Below are positions 23,345-33,922 of a DNA stretch of 64,000 bases, in pieces. Each line of letters opens with the position of its first letter. Position 1 is the stretch's first letter. The notes beneath the pieces are model-generated. The model searched no databases. It saw only the letters and a program-made list of their open reading frames with translations, and had not been told where the DNA came from. Origin of the DNA: Dryas octopetala (Eukaryota > Streptophyta > Magnoliopsida > Rosales > Rosaceae); assembly GCA_963921425.1 (NCBI GenBank), contig OY992834.1:21961923-22025922 (forward strand). The letters are read 5' to 3'. The position numbers were made by a program, and so were the translations under genes.

Positions 23345-24192
23345 AAATGGACAACTAAGAAACATCACTCTGATTTACCAAAATGGCACTAAACGAACAT
23401 TTACCATTGATGATTGGGTTTATTTGAAGCTTCAGTTGTATCGCCAACAGTCTATTCATTCACGGTTGTGTCACAAGTTATCAGCCCGTTATTATGGGCC
23501 TTTTTAGATTGTGCAACACATTGGTACTGTTGCATATCGTTTGGCTTTACCTCCTTCACGATTGCATCTTGTCTTCCATATTTCTTTATTGAAGCCCAAG
23601 ATCGGGCAGCATGTCGTTCCTCATCCTACTCTCCCTCCCGTCAGTGTTTCTGGTTCTTTCTTGCGTGTTCTTGAGAAAATTTTGGACATAGGTGTGGTTA
23701 AGCGTCGTAATGCTTCGATTACACGTTGGTTGGTCCAATAGTCTGATCTTTCGTTCGACGATGCCACCTGGGAGGATGCTGCAACCATCATGGCTCGTTT
23801 CTCTGACTTTTCGACCTAAGGACATGCCTTATGTTGGGGGGGTGGACTTGCTGAATTCCCCTTGTATTAGGCTTAGTATAGGCTTGTTCATATGTGATGG
23901 TCCTCTGCTGCTTATATCAGTTGAATATTAGTACTCAGTTAGTTTCCTTTATTTTCTTCCCTAAATTGTAATTGTTTATTTGCCAGGTGGCAAACATCTA
24001 GAATACTTGCATCTTTAACCGTAGATCTTTATTTAGGGTTATTTCCTTCATATATCTTCTATCAGCAGCTATAAGCAGGGCATGAAATGAATTAAAGAAT
24101 TACTTTCTTTGAGAATTCTCTCTTTCTGTGTAGTGGTACCTCAACACTCTGTAAGTAGCATAATTCTGAGAATAATTTTGCAACCCAACAAG
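23345..24192 (+). mobile_element. Ty3/gypsy (Reina-like chromovirus) 3' tail with LTR (broken)
   Basis: The first part encodes the integrase C-terminus and chromodomain end: DDWVYLKLQ, KLSARYYGPF, GTVAYRLALPP, HISLLKPK and DDATWEDAATIMARFSDF. A G-rich purine tract near 23835 precedes a short LTR of roughly 300-350 bp ending ...GCAACCCAACA, with CTATAAGCAGGG as a TATA-like site. Chromodomain plus a short LTR suggests Reina. Everything upstream of the integrase end is missing. It is a broken fossil, and the LTR start is approximate. Confidence 0.75.
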
Positions 24193-24600
24193 GACTATTC
24201 TACCTAAAGTTGCAGATCGAAGAAGAAGAAAGTTGCATATTGGGTTTTTTAATATTTTTTTGTTTTGTTTTTATAATTATTTCATTTTTTATTAATTTTT
24301 TTTTGTCTATATGACATTTTTTTTAAGTCATGTGACTGTGCTACATAGGCAGTTAACGGCCTCCTCGACGAAATAGTTGACAGAGGTATGCGAGTGTTAA
24401 AAAACGGTAGTTGAGGTACTTCTAAGCAACTTTTTTTTATTGGGGTACTTGGTTGAAATGAGGTGTACACTTGAGATATCTGCGTGTAATTTGCTCTAAT
24501 TGTTAATATACCTATATTGGGCTAGCTAATTGATTCCTATACAATCCACCTTCTTAATTGGACTTCCCAGCGGGTCCACTTCATTTTCTTTCGGCCCACT
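24193..24600. other. AT-rich spacer, possible MITE remnant
   Basis: There are long T runs and a segment (TTGGGGTACTTGGTTGAAAT ... CTGCGTGTAATTTGCTC, near 24440-24500) that resembles a dispersed plant repeat from memory. I could not define its ends. No gene is seen. Confidence 0.3.
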
Positions 24601-24714
24601 TTTTTTTTTGCCCGGTCCACATTTTAATTGAGTGCTGATATTTGCACACTTTTTTTTTTCTTTTTTCTTTTTACACACCCTTCATCACTTAATTAGTGAT
24701 TTTACAAATTTGCC

Positions 24715-25260
24715 GCATTGTGAAAATACCCTAAAGCCCTCCCCCAACACACCCTATCTCTATCCTCCCTCCCAACTGTGCCTTGCCCAGCTCCCCATCT
24801 CTCCGGCTTCTCTCTCCCTTCTTTGGCTCCTTTCTCCTCCCAGTGCAGCACTAGCCTAGCTCGCCGACCTCCCAGCAGCACCACCTTCCCCGCAGCACCA
24901 CCTTCCCCGCATCACCACCCCCCAGCGCAACACCACCCTCCTCGCAGCACCACCCTCCCAGCTCGCCGACCTCCCCGCTCCCCGCAGCACCACTCTCCCA
25001 GGCTGCCAACTCGCCGACCTCCCCGCAGTACCACCCCCCGCAACACCACCCTCCCAGCTCGTCGGCGTCCCCACAGCACCACCCTTCTCGCAACACCACC
25101 CTCCCAACTCGCCTAGCTCCCTGTATCACCACCCTCCCAGCATCACCACCCTCCCCGCAGCACCACCCTCCCAGCTCATCGAGCTCCCCGCAACACCTAC
25201 CTCCCAGCAGCACCACCCTCCCAGCTCGCCGACCTCTTCGCAGGCCGTAGCACTAACCCT
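24715..25260 (+). repeat. C-rich minisatellite
   Basis: Irregular tandem units are built from CTCCCAGCTCGCCGACCTCC and CCGCAGCACCACC, with many shuffled partial units. Strong strand asymmetry (C on plus, G on minus) gives Pro/Ser-rich plus-strand frames and Gly/Trp-rich minus-strand frames (121 and 83 codons). These are translations of the repeat, not genes. Confidence 0.85.
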
Positions 25261-25600
25261 CCTCTCGCTCTCTCCTCCCTGAAGCACTACCCTTTTCTCT
25301 CTCTCTCTCTTCTCCCTGTAGCACCAACTTAAAAAAAAAAAGTTACAAGTTCGGCGGACTAGTTCCGAACCTGGCTCTTTCGTTTTGCAGACATCCACCA
25401 AATAGAACAATATTGTTCGGCTGGTGTCTGCCGAATGAAACAGCTGGGTTCAGCACTGGTCCGCCGAAACTGCAATTATGTTTTTTTAAGTTGGTGCTGC
25501 GGGGAGAAGAAAGAGAGATGAGGTGGTGCTGCGAGGAGGAAAGAGAGAGAGGAGGGTCAGTGTTGCGGGGAGGAGAGAGATGGAGGTGTTCGGGTGAGGG
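25240..25600. repeat. large imperfect inverted repeat
   Basis: The left arm (about 25240-25407) and right arm (about 25413-25600) mirror each other. Pairs include ACCAACTTAAAAAAA with TTTTTTTAAGTTGGT, TTCGGCGGACTAGTTCCGAA with a similar right-hand string, and CATCCACCAAATAGAACAA with TTGTTCGGCTGGTGTCTG. The centre is near 25410. The right arm ends abruptly where Tekay gag begins at about 25612, so it looks like a truncated foldback or Mutator-like element (family uncertain). Confidence 0.65.
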
Positions 25601-25611
25601 AAGGAGAGAGG

Positions 25612-26340
25612 GAGGGATATCATTATGGGACTTGCCATCGGGATAACATAGAGTGTTATCTGTGTGGCCAACCGCGCCATTACAAGAATGAGTGCCCTAC
25701 TTTGATTTTAGGTAACATTACTACAGTGTGTTATCATTGTGGTCAACAGGGCCATTTTAAGAGTGAGTGTCCCATGTTAGTTCAGGGCGGTACTATAACT
25801 GCTGGGTCAATAGCACAGTCAGGCCAGACTAGTAGTCAGAGTCAAGGGAAAAGGCCCAATCAAACAATTGGTACTGCAGCTAGTAGTGGAGCTACTCCTC
25901 GTCAGACTGGTACGAGTGGTAGCCAACAAAGGGGTCGACCAGGATGCCCTCCGGCCCAGAGCAGAGTCTTTGGCATGACACAACAGGAGGCTAAGGCTAC
26001 ACCAGATGTCATCACGGGTACGTTATCTATACACTCTTTTATTTCGCGTAAATTTGCATTGTGTGCTGATAAAAGTTCGACTCCTTTGGAAAGTGGCTTA
26101 GTTATATCTACACCTAGTGGACATAATTTAGTTGCTAATGACATGATTAGAGGTTGTATCATCCAGTTGGGTGATCAAGAGTTAGAAGCAGACCTTTATT
26201 CCATTGATATTTTTGAGTTTGATGTTATTCTCGATATGGATTGGCTTGCTACCCACCATGCTTCAATTGATTGTTTTCGCAAGGAAGTTATTTTTAAACG
26301 ATCAGCTGACCTTTATACCCAAAACTGCTTTTCGTACTAG
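25612..26340 (+). pseudogene. Tekay gag zinc knuckles and protease (fossil)
   Basis: Two CCHC-type knuckles lie in tandem, CYLCGQPRHYKNEC and CYHCGQQGHFKSEC (near 25650-25770), followed by a Gln/Ser/Gly-rich linker. The aspartic protease area ends in [19 protein letters not shown], the conserved C-terminal signature of plant gypsy protease. In a live element the knuckles would package RNA and the protease would mature the particle. Confidence 0.88.
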
Positions 26341-27300
26341 ATATGGGCATTATGAATTTTTCGTGATGTCATTTGGATTGACTAATGCGCCCATAGCTTT
26401 TATGGGTCTAATGAATTGAGTTTTTCATCAATATTTGGACAAATTTGTCATTGTTTTCAAAGATGATATTTTGATATACTCACGTTGTAGCGAGAACCAT
26501 GCCAAACACTTGAGACTAGTGTTGCAGATCTTGAGAGAGAAACAATTATACGCCAAGTTCAGTAAGTGTCAGTTCTAGCTAAGTAGCGTGGGTTTTCTGG
26601 GGCATGTGATTTCGATTGAAGGTATTAGTGTGGACCCCATGAAGGTTGAAGCGATAAGAGATTGGAAACAACCCACAAGTGTAACTGAGGTGAGAAGTTT
26701 TTTGGGATTGGCAGGGTACTATCAACGTTTTGTAGAGGGTTTCTCAAAGATATCAGCCCCCCTTACTCGTTTGACAAGGAAGGACGTCAAGTATGTATGG
26801 ACTAATGATTGTGAAGTGAGTTTTCAGTTGCTCAAGGACAGGTTAACTTCTGCTTCTATTTTGACTTCCCAGATGGCAGTGGCGAGTTTATGATCTACAG
26901 TGATGCCTCACTTCGAGGTTTAGGTTGTGTTAATGCAACATGGTAAGGTTGTAGCATATGCTTCAAGGCAACTAAGAAACATGAGTTGAACTACCCTATA
27001 CATGATTTAGAGCTTGCAGCAGTCGTTTTTGCACTTAAGATTTGGAGACATTACCTTTATGGGGAGACTTGTAAGATCTTTACCGACCACAAGAGTCTTC
27101 AATATGTGTTTACTCAAAAGGAGTTAAACTTGAGGCAAAGAAGATAGATGTAGTTGATTAAGGACTATGATTGCACCATAGAGTACCATCATGGTAAAAC
27201 TAACGTGGTTGCTGATGCTCTGAGTAGGATGGCATCGAGTTCGTTGGCCTATCTAAGGATAACATATCTACCTTTATGGTTGGAATTGAAGAATTCCGAA
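26300..27300 (+). pseudogene. Tekay reverse transcriptase and RNase H (fossil)
   Basis: Recognisable pieces are [45 protein letters not shown] and PLTRLTRKD of the gypsy reverse transcriptase and connection. RNase H is represented by [40 protein letters not shown] and EYHHGKTNVVADALSRM. Domain order and motifs are those of chromoviruses. The region is broken. Confidence 0.9.
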
Positions 27301-27475
27301 GCTAGTCTATCTACACCAGTGGATCAACCTGTTTTACTGGCTAGTTTCTGAGTTAGACCTATTTTGGTGGATCGAGTGCGTGAGGCACAACCCCATTGAT
27401 CCAGCTTTGTTGAGAATAAAAGAAGAAGTTTGAAGTGGTCTAAGGGATAATCATGAAATCAAAAATGATGGAATA

Positions 27476-27734
27476 TTGGTTATGGGTTCCAGGTTGTGTG
27501 TTCCTGCAGATGAGGCAATTAAGAGGGAGATTCTTGATGAGACCCATAGTTCGGGCTATGCCATGCATCCAGGTAGCACTAAGATGTACCGTACTCTGAG
27601 AGAACATTATTGGTGGAACCACATGAAGAGAGAAATAGCAGAGTATGTATCTAAGTGTTTAATTTGCCAACAAGTGAAGGCAGAGCGACAAAAGCCTTCG
27701 GGACTCTTACAGTCACTCCCTATTCCTGAGTGGA
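27476..27734 (+). pseudogene. Tekay integrase zinc domain (fossil)
   Basis: HSSGYAMHPGSTKMYRTLRE and YVSKCLICQQVKAERQKPSG form the HHCC zinc-binding domain of gypsy integrase. It ends at the insertion point of LTR 5, with target duplication GTGGA; the rest of the integrase lies beyond that insertion. Confidence 0.9.
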
Positions 27735-28499
27735 TGACAGAACCGCCCCCGGATTCCACCCTGAATCTCGGAGGGGTCCTGCAGGATCCAAAATCAAGGA
27801 AAATCCTACCGAAAATTCGGCAAAACCTTCCCTGAAAATGGATTAACCCAAAAAAATATTTCAGAATCTGTCAAACATGAAATACACTTCTATATTACTT
27901 CTGCCATCCAACCACAATTAAATAAGATCTCAGGCCCACAACAAGTAAGATAAATCTATTCAGAGCATATCTAATAAACTTTACAATTATATCTCATTAT
28001 AATAATTTCACGGGAAACCTTGATCCCAATATACCAATAAGCTGGAGATGAGAAACTCAAATGCCTCGACGTGGTACGGTCCAACCTCAGTGATCGCTAT
28101 TTCCTGGGGGGAACGTAAAAAAAAAATAACACATGAGAAAACTCTTAGTGAGTGGACAAAATAAACTTCAAAACCTTTCATTTGAAAACCATTTTATAAA
28201 ACTGCTCGGGCTGAAAAATATCCAATTTGAACTGAAAATGAATATTAATTGAAAACATCTTTGTAATGAACTCTTTCACAACTTATCAAATACCTTACAT
28301 CATCAAAATAATTCCAATAGAAAGTTTCTATATAATAACTTCAACTTTGAAATTCCTTTTGAACATAGAAAATAATGGGAAGTAATAGAAATTCTGTATC
28401 TTATAAGATTTCTAGCTAAAACCTCTTTTGAGTCTTGAACTGATAAAAAAAATAACTAAAAATATTTTTATATTAGAAAGTTTTTAGTAAAAACGTTGG

Positions 28500-28890
28500 C
28501 CATATAAGTACCCATTTGACGGGCTCCACATTGGTACCGTACAAGACCGTCGCACCAAGTGGACCGTCTTTATAACCTTCCACCCGCACCGTCGCAACGC
28601 CGTCATGCGAGTGGACTTAGGGTGTCCCTTGTACCGTCGAATCGCCGTCATACAAGTGGACATACGGTGGCCCTTGTACCGTCGAATCGCCGTCGTACAA
28701 TAAGCCAAAGTGTCATACGTGCACGTAGATTGCCCTTCCACCCGCATCGTCGCAACGCCGTCATGCGAGTGGACTTAGGGTGTCCCTTGTACCGTCGAAT
28801 CGCCGTCATACAAGTGGACATACGGTGACCCTTGTACCGTCGAATCGCCGTCGTACAATAAGCCAAAATGTCGTACATGCACGTAGACTA
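28500..28890 (-). repeat. hairpin minisatellite of LTR 5 with 158-bp duplication
   Basis: Units carry CCGTCGAATCGCCGTC and TACAAGTGGACATACGGTG. In each, CTTGTACCGTCG can pair with CCGTCATACAAG. A compound block is duplicated, starting TTCCACCCGCACCGTCGCAA at 28579 and again at 28737, with near identity over about 155 bp, which indicates recent unequal exchange or slippage. Confidence 0.85.
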
Positions 28891-29914
28891 CCCCCAAAGG
28901 GCGAGGCATCCCGGCACATGGCCCAAAGCCTATGTGTGTGCCGTGATGGGTCCCAAAGACCTATCTGTATTTATACCTGTGGGTGAGGGTACTTATATGG
29001 CGATTTAGAAATCGTTCTGCCACTTTCTAAAACCATTCTTGTAAATAGATAAAGTCAACGATTTCTTAAGCTTTTCACATCCTCAAATCATGCAATTTAT
29101 AAATCGTCTCAAAATAGTATAGCTCTTAAAACCATAAGCCTTTTAATATCAACCAATTTCCAAATCGTTAACTATTAACCTCAACCACAATCATCCAAAA
29201 TCATTAACATCACCAATTCAACCATGACAATTCATAAAGATCTAATTAAATGACTCAGCAGCAAATCAATATGTATTCCCTTATAAAGTTAATAACATCA
29301 GGATATTATCAATCAAATGGGCAATCCATATAGGCCTCGTTTGTTTCACAGGACTGTCTTGGCTTGGACTAGCTATAGGGACTGGCATGGACTGGCTTGG
29401 CATGGATTAAGCTAGCTAAGAACTGCCTTTATGTTTGGTGCAGTGCAGGACTAACAACCTGGATAATGAAAATAGTCCTGTCCTATGTTTGGTGCAGTGC
29501 AGGACTAACAAGTTGGAAAATTAATTTTTGAAACAAAATCATAAATCCCCATATTTATTTATTTAGAATAAAAATGACATTTTTGTAAGAATAGATAAGA
29601 GGCAATTATTATTCTTATTCAAATTTTGTATGATCATCAGCTTGCCCTGGCCAATTAATTTGAAATATCCAAGTCAATCACTTTGGTCCATTTGACAAAT
29701 TTTTTTTTTAGCAATATTAAAATTATTTTGAAACCATGCACAATATATATAGTACAATTAAAACAAATTAAAACCAAAATAAATTTAAAATATGAAGCAA
29801 TTTGTAACATTTGACCAAATTCTTATTATATATTTTTCCGTGAGACATGATTATATTTTCATGTCTCCAATTTGGCTTCTCATCATTTGCCATTTTGCCA
29901 CATGATTATCAAAT

Positions 29915-30000
29915 GCACAAATGGTTTGGTTGTAACATCAGTCCAAAGCATCTGATCGATCAGACTCAAGAATTCCCCTGCCATTTCTCAAATTCAAAGC
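29915..30000 (-). pseudogene. second, partial copy of the peroxidase exon
   Basis: About 85 bp repeat the middle of the exon at 30268-30348 (ATGGTTTGGTTGTAACATC, CAGTCCAAAGCATCTGATC, CTCAAGAATTCCCCTGCC), with small differences including a 4-base duplication of GATC. The exon fragment was duplicated inside the transposon after or during capture. Confidence 0.8.
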
Positions 30001-30125
30001 TTATTGGAATTAACAATACAAAGATACAAATTCACATATCCAAATATGAAAATTAAGTGATAAATAAGAAAAGTTTTGCAACAGCTTAATTAGTTTGCAA
30101 CTTTATTATAGAAGTAATTGCGTGA

Positions 30126-30547
30126 TCAATTTATTGCAGAACATACTTTACGAATTTGACCATTAGTCGACCCTATTTTCACATCAATGTTACTCATCTT
30201 CACCATGGACCTCCCAAACTCCACATTGAAGTTGGACCCAGGTGAGCCTCTACCACCCAGAAAGCGTTGCACAAATGGTTTGGTTGTAGCGTCAGTCCAA
30301 AGCATCTGATCAGACTCAAGAATTCCTCTGCCATTTCTCAAATTTGCAAAGAAAGATGCATCAAACTTGTCACTACTACCTGTGTCTAATCCAACTCGCC
30401 TTGTACCATCGTCATTTAGTGGGCAGAGAGCTTGTAGTCGAGGAACAAACGTTGGGTCGATCACAGGGTCGGCACCATTTGGAGTGGTGAAATTGAATAG
30501 TCTGTAGTTGAAGAACTGGCAAGCTGAAGTTCCTATGGTATGTGCTC
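30126..30547 (-). pseudogene. class III peroxidase, last exon, captured
   Basis: The minus-strand frame runs [17 protein letters not shown] at the 5' edge and ends IRKVCSAIN plus a stop, about 140 residues with no break. GAHTIG holds the proximal heme-binding His. [20 protein letters not shown] and the terminal Cys-containing tail are typical of the last exon of secreted plant peroxidases, which oxidise phenolics in the cell wall or vacuole. An AG acceptor precedes it (minus strand CTATACTAG). No other exon (distal His, signal peptide) occurs within the element, so it cannot make an enzyme alone. The open frame suggests recent capture. Confidence 0.88.
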
Positions 30548-31854
30548 CTAGTATAGCACAAACAAATTTATGTATATATGGTTAATTAAGAGAACTAACG
30601 ACAATGGTGGAGTAATTGTATTTGTATATATATAGTGAGAACTGAGAACTACTTGTATATATATATATATATAGGTAGCTCCTGCATGCATCATACTACT
30701 GTGAGAGAGATCAAGTCATATTAATTAGCTAGATCAGTAGATATTGAACGTAAAAATAGAGGCTATCCAATCCAAAAACAAAATCATAAATCCCCATACA
30801 TAGATTGGGAAAAAGACATCAGCAGCAAACCAATTAAAGCTCAGCAAAGCAACAGTCCATACATACCAAAGTAACACTTGCTTATGAACATTTGTCAGCT
30901 GTAAAACTAGTAACGGATAAAGACAAAGCCCCTCATATGCGATCTCCCCTTACTTTAATGATTTTAACACAACTATTACATAACCATCTTTCCTTACCAA
31001 AATAAGAGGATTCAAATCTAAATAGAATTTCATTAGCTATAATCATGATTATACAGAATCTTAGTTCATTTCAATATTCATATTCATATTCTCACCCATA
31101 TCCACAACTTCATTAGAGCTTTGTTTTAGACTATAATCACTGATCAAGCATAGCAAAAGAATAAAAAAATAATAGGAAAAGAAAAGTTCAAACCAAAGTA
31201 CCGGACCTTTCAGTGCTTTCACCATCAGGCATCAAGCAAACAAGAATCACTATTGACCATTCAATTCAATTCAACCAGTCAGCTAAGGTGAGCTTTCAAT
31301 ATGATAAAGAAAACAAAAACTTATAAAACTTAAATCATAAGTCTAGCAGAAACTTAAGTCCCTTTGTTTTCCACCTTATCTCAGCAACCAAACACAGCAA
31401 AAACAAATCTTCAAAAACAAAAACATGAACATATAACATATTATTTCCTAAACTTTCTCATCACCAACCATAAGAATTAAGATCATGGGCTTACAGAATT
31501 CAATATTTCAACAGGTTCCCATGAAAACCCAACTCCAGAATTCCACTAAAACCACCAAAAACAAAAAGAACAACAACAACAACCAAAATTAGAAAGGGAA
31601 GGGCCAGAGTGAGAGAGCCGACCTTGGAACCAAAAGCTCTAATGAAGTTTAAACCCAGACCACACCCATATTCATATTCTTGGAAAAACAATCAGTCAAA
31701 AGAGAAATCAAGGTAGATAAGTAGATTTGACGAAAAAAAAAAAAAAAAAAAACCCTAGATCTGGAGAGGAATTTTGAAGAGAACTCACTCTCTGTTGTTG
31801 CTGCAGGTAGAAGAAATGGGTTGGGTTGCTGTAAAAGATGAAAGAGCCAAATTA

Positions 31855-31995
31855 CCAGTCGCTTCTGCCCAGTTCTTCTCGCCGGTCGCCGCTGCCCAGT
31901 TCTTCTCCTCGGTCGCCGCTGCCCAATTCTTCTCGCCGGTCGCCGCTGCCTAGTTCTTCTCGTCGGTCGCCGCTGCCCACAGTGATGAAGTCGCC
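31855..31995. repeat. GC-rich tandem repeat in the Harbinger-like element
   Basis: About five units of roughly 27-30 bp, each around CTGCCCAGTTCTTCTCGCCG and GTCGCCG, give the Leu/Pro/Ser-rich 64-codon frame. The neighbouring direct context (ATGAAAGAGCCAAATTACC) looks like a gene start, but I do not recognise it. Confidence 0.8.
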
Positions 31996-33922
31996 GCTGC
32001 CCACTTTCTCCTTCAGTTTGTTCTCGATATGAAATGGGTTGGGTTGTGTTCTGATTTTTAAGTTTGGTCTTAGGTAGACCCAGCTAAGGAGGTTCTTAGC
32101 TAAGCCTCCACATTTTCACGGGTTTCATTAAGCCCACCTAAGAAGACTGATTTAAGTTGGAGAGGATTCACTAAGCCTCATTTTTTCTAATCCTAAGCTC
32201 ACCAAACATGGGCTTAAAGTCTTAACTAAGCCAGTCCCTGTTTAGAAGGTGAAACAAACATGGCCATAGTGCACTAACAGCCCAAAAGCATTATCAATTA
32301 ATCTTGTAAAGCATAATCCAATACCCAAATAATCTCAAAGAAATTATTTTCTCAATTTAACCACAAGTATCCATTATGCATTACCAACAACTTCTATCAT
32401 TTCAAAATAATCTCAAACACCGACATCATAACCAAAACAACATCAGTTCAATCAAATAACCAAATTTCACGCACACAAAAAATTCACATCAATGCATTCC
32501 ACAGTAACAGCAATTAATATGAGTAATACTTATACTCAATTGAAAACAACTAAACATAAATATTCATAATTAATGCTCTTTCACGACACCATTGCTCGGA
32601 TACCAAATCCGGCAGCATAACGACATCGGGAATGAGATTTCCCGAGCCTGTATACCTGTTAAGACCAGACAACCAACAGTTCGATATACAGGGTTCACAA
32701 CTTGGCCGTTCAACAGCCGAAATGGGCGGTAACCACCACGCACGGTGGCTGCCTGGCCCCTAACAACATGTAAACACTTACCGATACGCAAACAGACCCT
32801 AGAATTGGCCTCTGGATGTCCTGGGGAGGCTGATTGATAAGGAAGACCGCTCGACCCGCCACCACTAGTGGCGGAGCTGGCGGTGGCAGCAGCAAAACAT
32901 CACCTCGACAGAAAATTTCAATCCAAAACAAGCCCAAATTCAGTCCAACAATTTACAAGCAACAAATAAAAGGATTTAGGACAGAAATTTAGTAACAACA
33001 AATCAACCCGGCCACCACACGCGGAGGAACTCGCGGTGGCTGTGAGTTTCAAACAGGGTTTTTCTATTCTAGTGATAATTGAGTCGAACAAAGTACAAAT
33101 ACATGTAGAGGAGAGAGAGAGGATTAGTTTGGGTACCTCACTCGACGAAAACGCCGCCGGAAAAACCAGAAACTGGTCGGAGAAGACAACTAGCCCTGTG
33201 ACTTCGTTTTGCGTGCTACCGTGGTCCGATGAACGATCGGGAACCACCCTTGGACTCGCCGCGACGAGGGGGAGAAGACCCAAGTAGTCCGGAGTCGCAT
33301 CTTGGCCAGAGACGGCGGATCGTCGTCGCTTGGGTTCGATCGGGTTTGGCCTGGATTCAAATTTTGGCTGGGTTTCTGGGTAATCCGAAACCAAGGGAAG
33401 AGAGAGGAAGGGACGGCGAGCTCGGGGAGCTTTCGTCCGCCTCCATCCGCCGCCGGAAGCGAGCCCACGCGCCGGTGACAGGACGGCGGTGCTGAACAGG
33501 CGAGAGAAGAGAGAGAGAATGTGTATCGGGGTGAGAGGAGAGAGAATAATGCCCCCGAAAATTCTGGATTTTGGGTATTTAAAGCCCACTCATGCAAAAT
33601 TACGAAATTGCCCCTCCCTTCAAATGTCCGTATCTCTCAAACCGTAACTCTGATTTATGCGTGCTTCGTGTCTACGAACTCGTGGTCTTGAGATCTATCC
33701 AGCAGATCCGAAGTCAAAATCAAAAGTCTACTAATTGAAAAAGTCAACTTTGGGTCAATTCTGATTTAAAACAAAATTTAAAATAAATCAAAAACCTTTT
33801 GAATTTCCAAATAAAATCTCAAATTTTTAAAATACAATTCAACATCCTTTTCAAAAACTTCTTAAAACCATAATTGAATAAAAATTTAAATTTATAGTGG
33901 AAATTTGGGTCGGGTCGTTACA

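Larger units (their letters stand above)
29333..32265. mobile_element. PIF/Harbinger-like non-autonomous transposon carrying gene fragments
   Basis: The terminal inverted repeats are GGCCTCGTTTGTTTCAC (left) and GTGAAACAAACATGGCC (right), with ATA directly repeated outside. GGCC-plus-T-rich ends and a 3-bp duplication fit PIF/Harbinger, though the usual target is TTA/TAA. Near the left end ATGTTTGGTGCAGTGCAGGA is duplicated. It contains a peroxidase exon and a GC-rich tandem repeat but no transposase. It lies wholly within LTR 5 and so is younger than that insertion. Confidence 0.65.
27735..33922 (-). mobile_element. LTR 5 (mosaic A/B), nested in Tekay integrase
   Basis: It begins TGACAGAACCGCC and ends GGGTCGGGTCGTTACA, with GTGGA exactly repeated at 27730-27734 and 33923-33927. 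Net of the Harbinger-like insertion it is about 3.25 kb. The first part carries an A-type end, the anchor hairpin (28890-28975) and its own array. The 32570-33000 part (CATTGCTCGGATACCAAATC, then GGTAACCACCACGCACGGTG) is the reverse complement of the B-type region 48700-49030 of LTR 8. The frames of 135-223 codons near 32.9-33.6 kb are leader translations. Confidence 0.88.

Noticed and set aside
24851-25216. 121-codon Gly/Trp/Cys-rich reverse frame resembling a glycine-rich protein
   Set aside because: It is a translation of the C-rich minisatellite; no signal peptide and no start context.
30126-30547. Functional peroxidase gene
   Set aside because: Only the last exon is present, inside a transposon, with no distal-His exon or signal-peptide exon on the expected side.
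32918-33589. 223-codon reverse frame
   Set aside because: It is a leader translation of LTR 5 with low-complexity composition and no domain. LTR 8 has a similar leader with a different frame (48017-48559, 180 codons).
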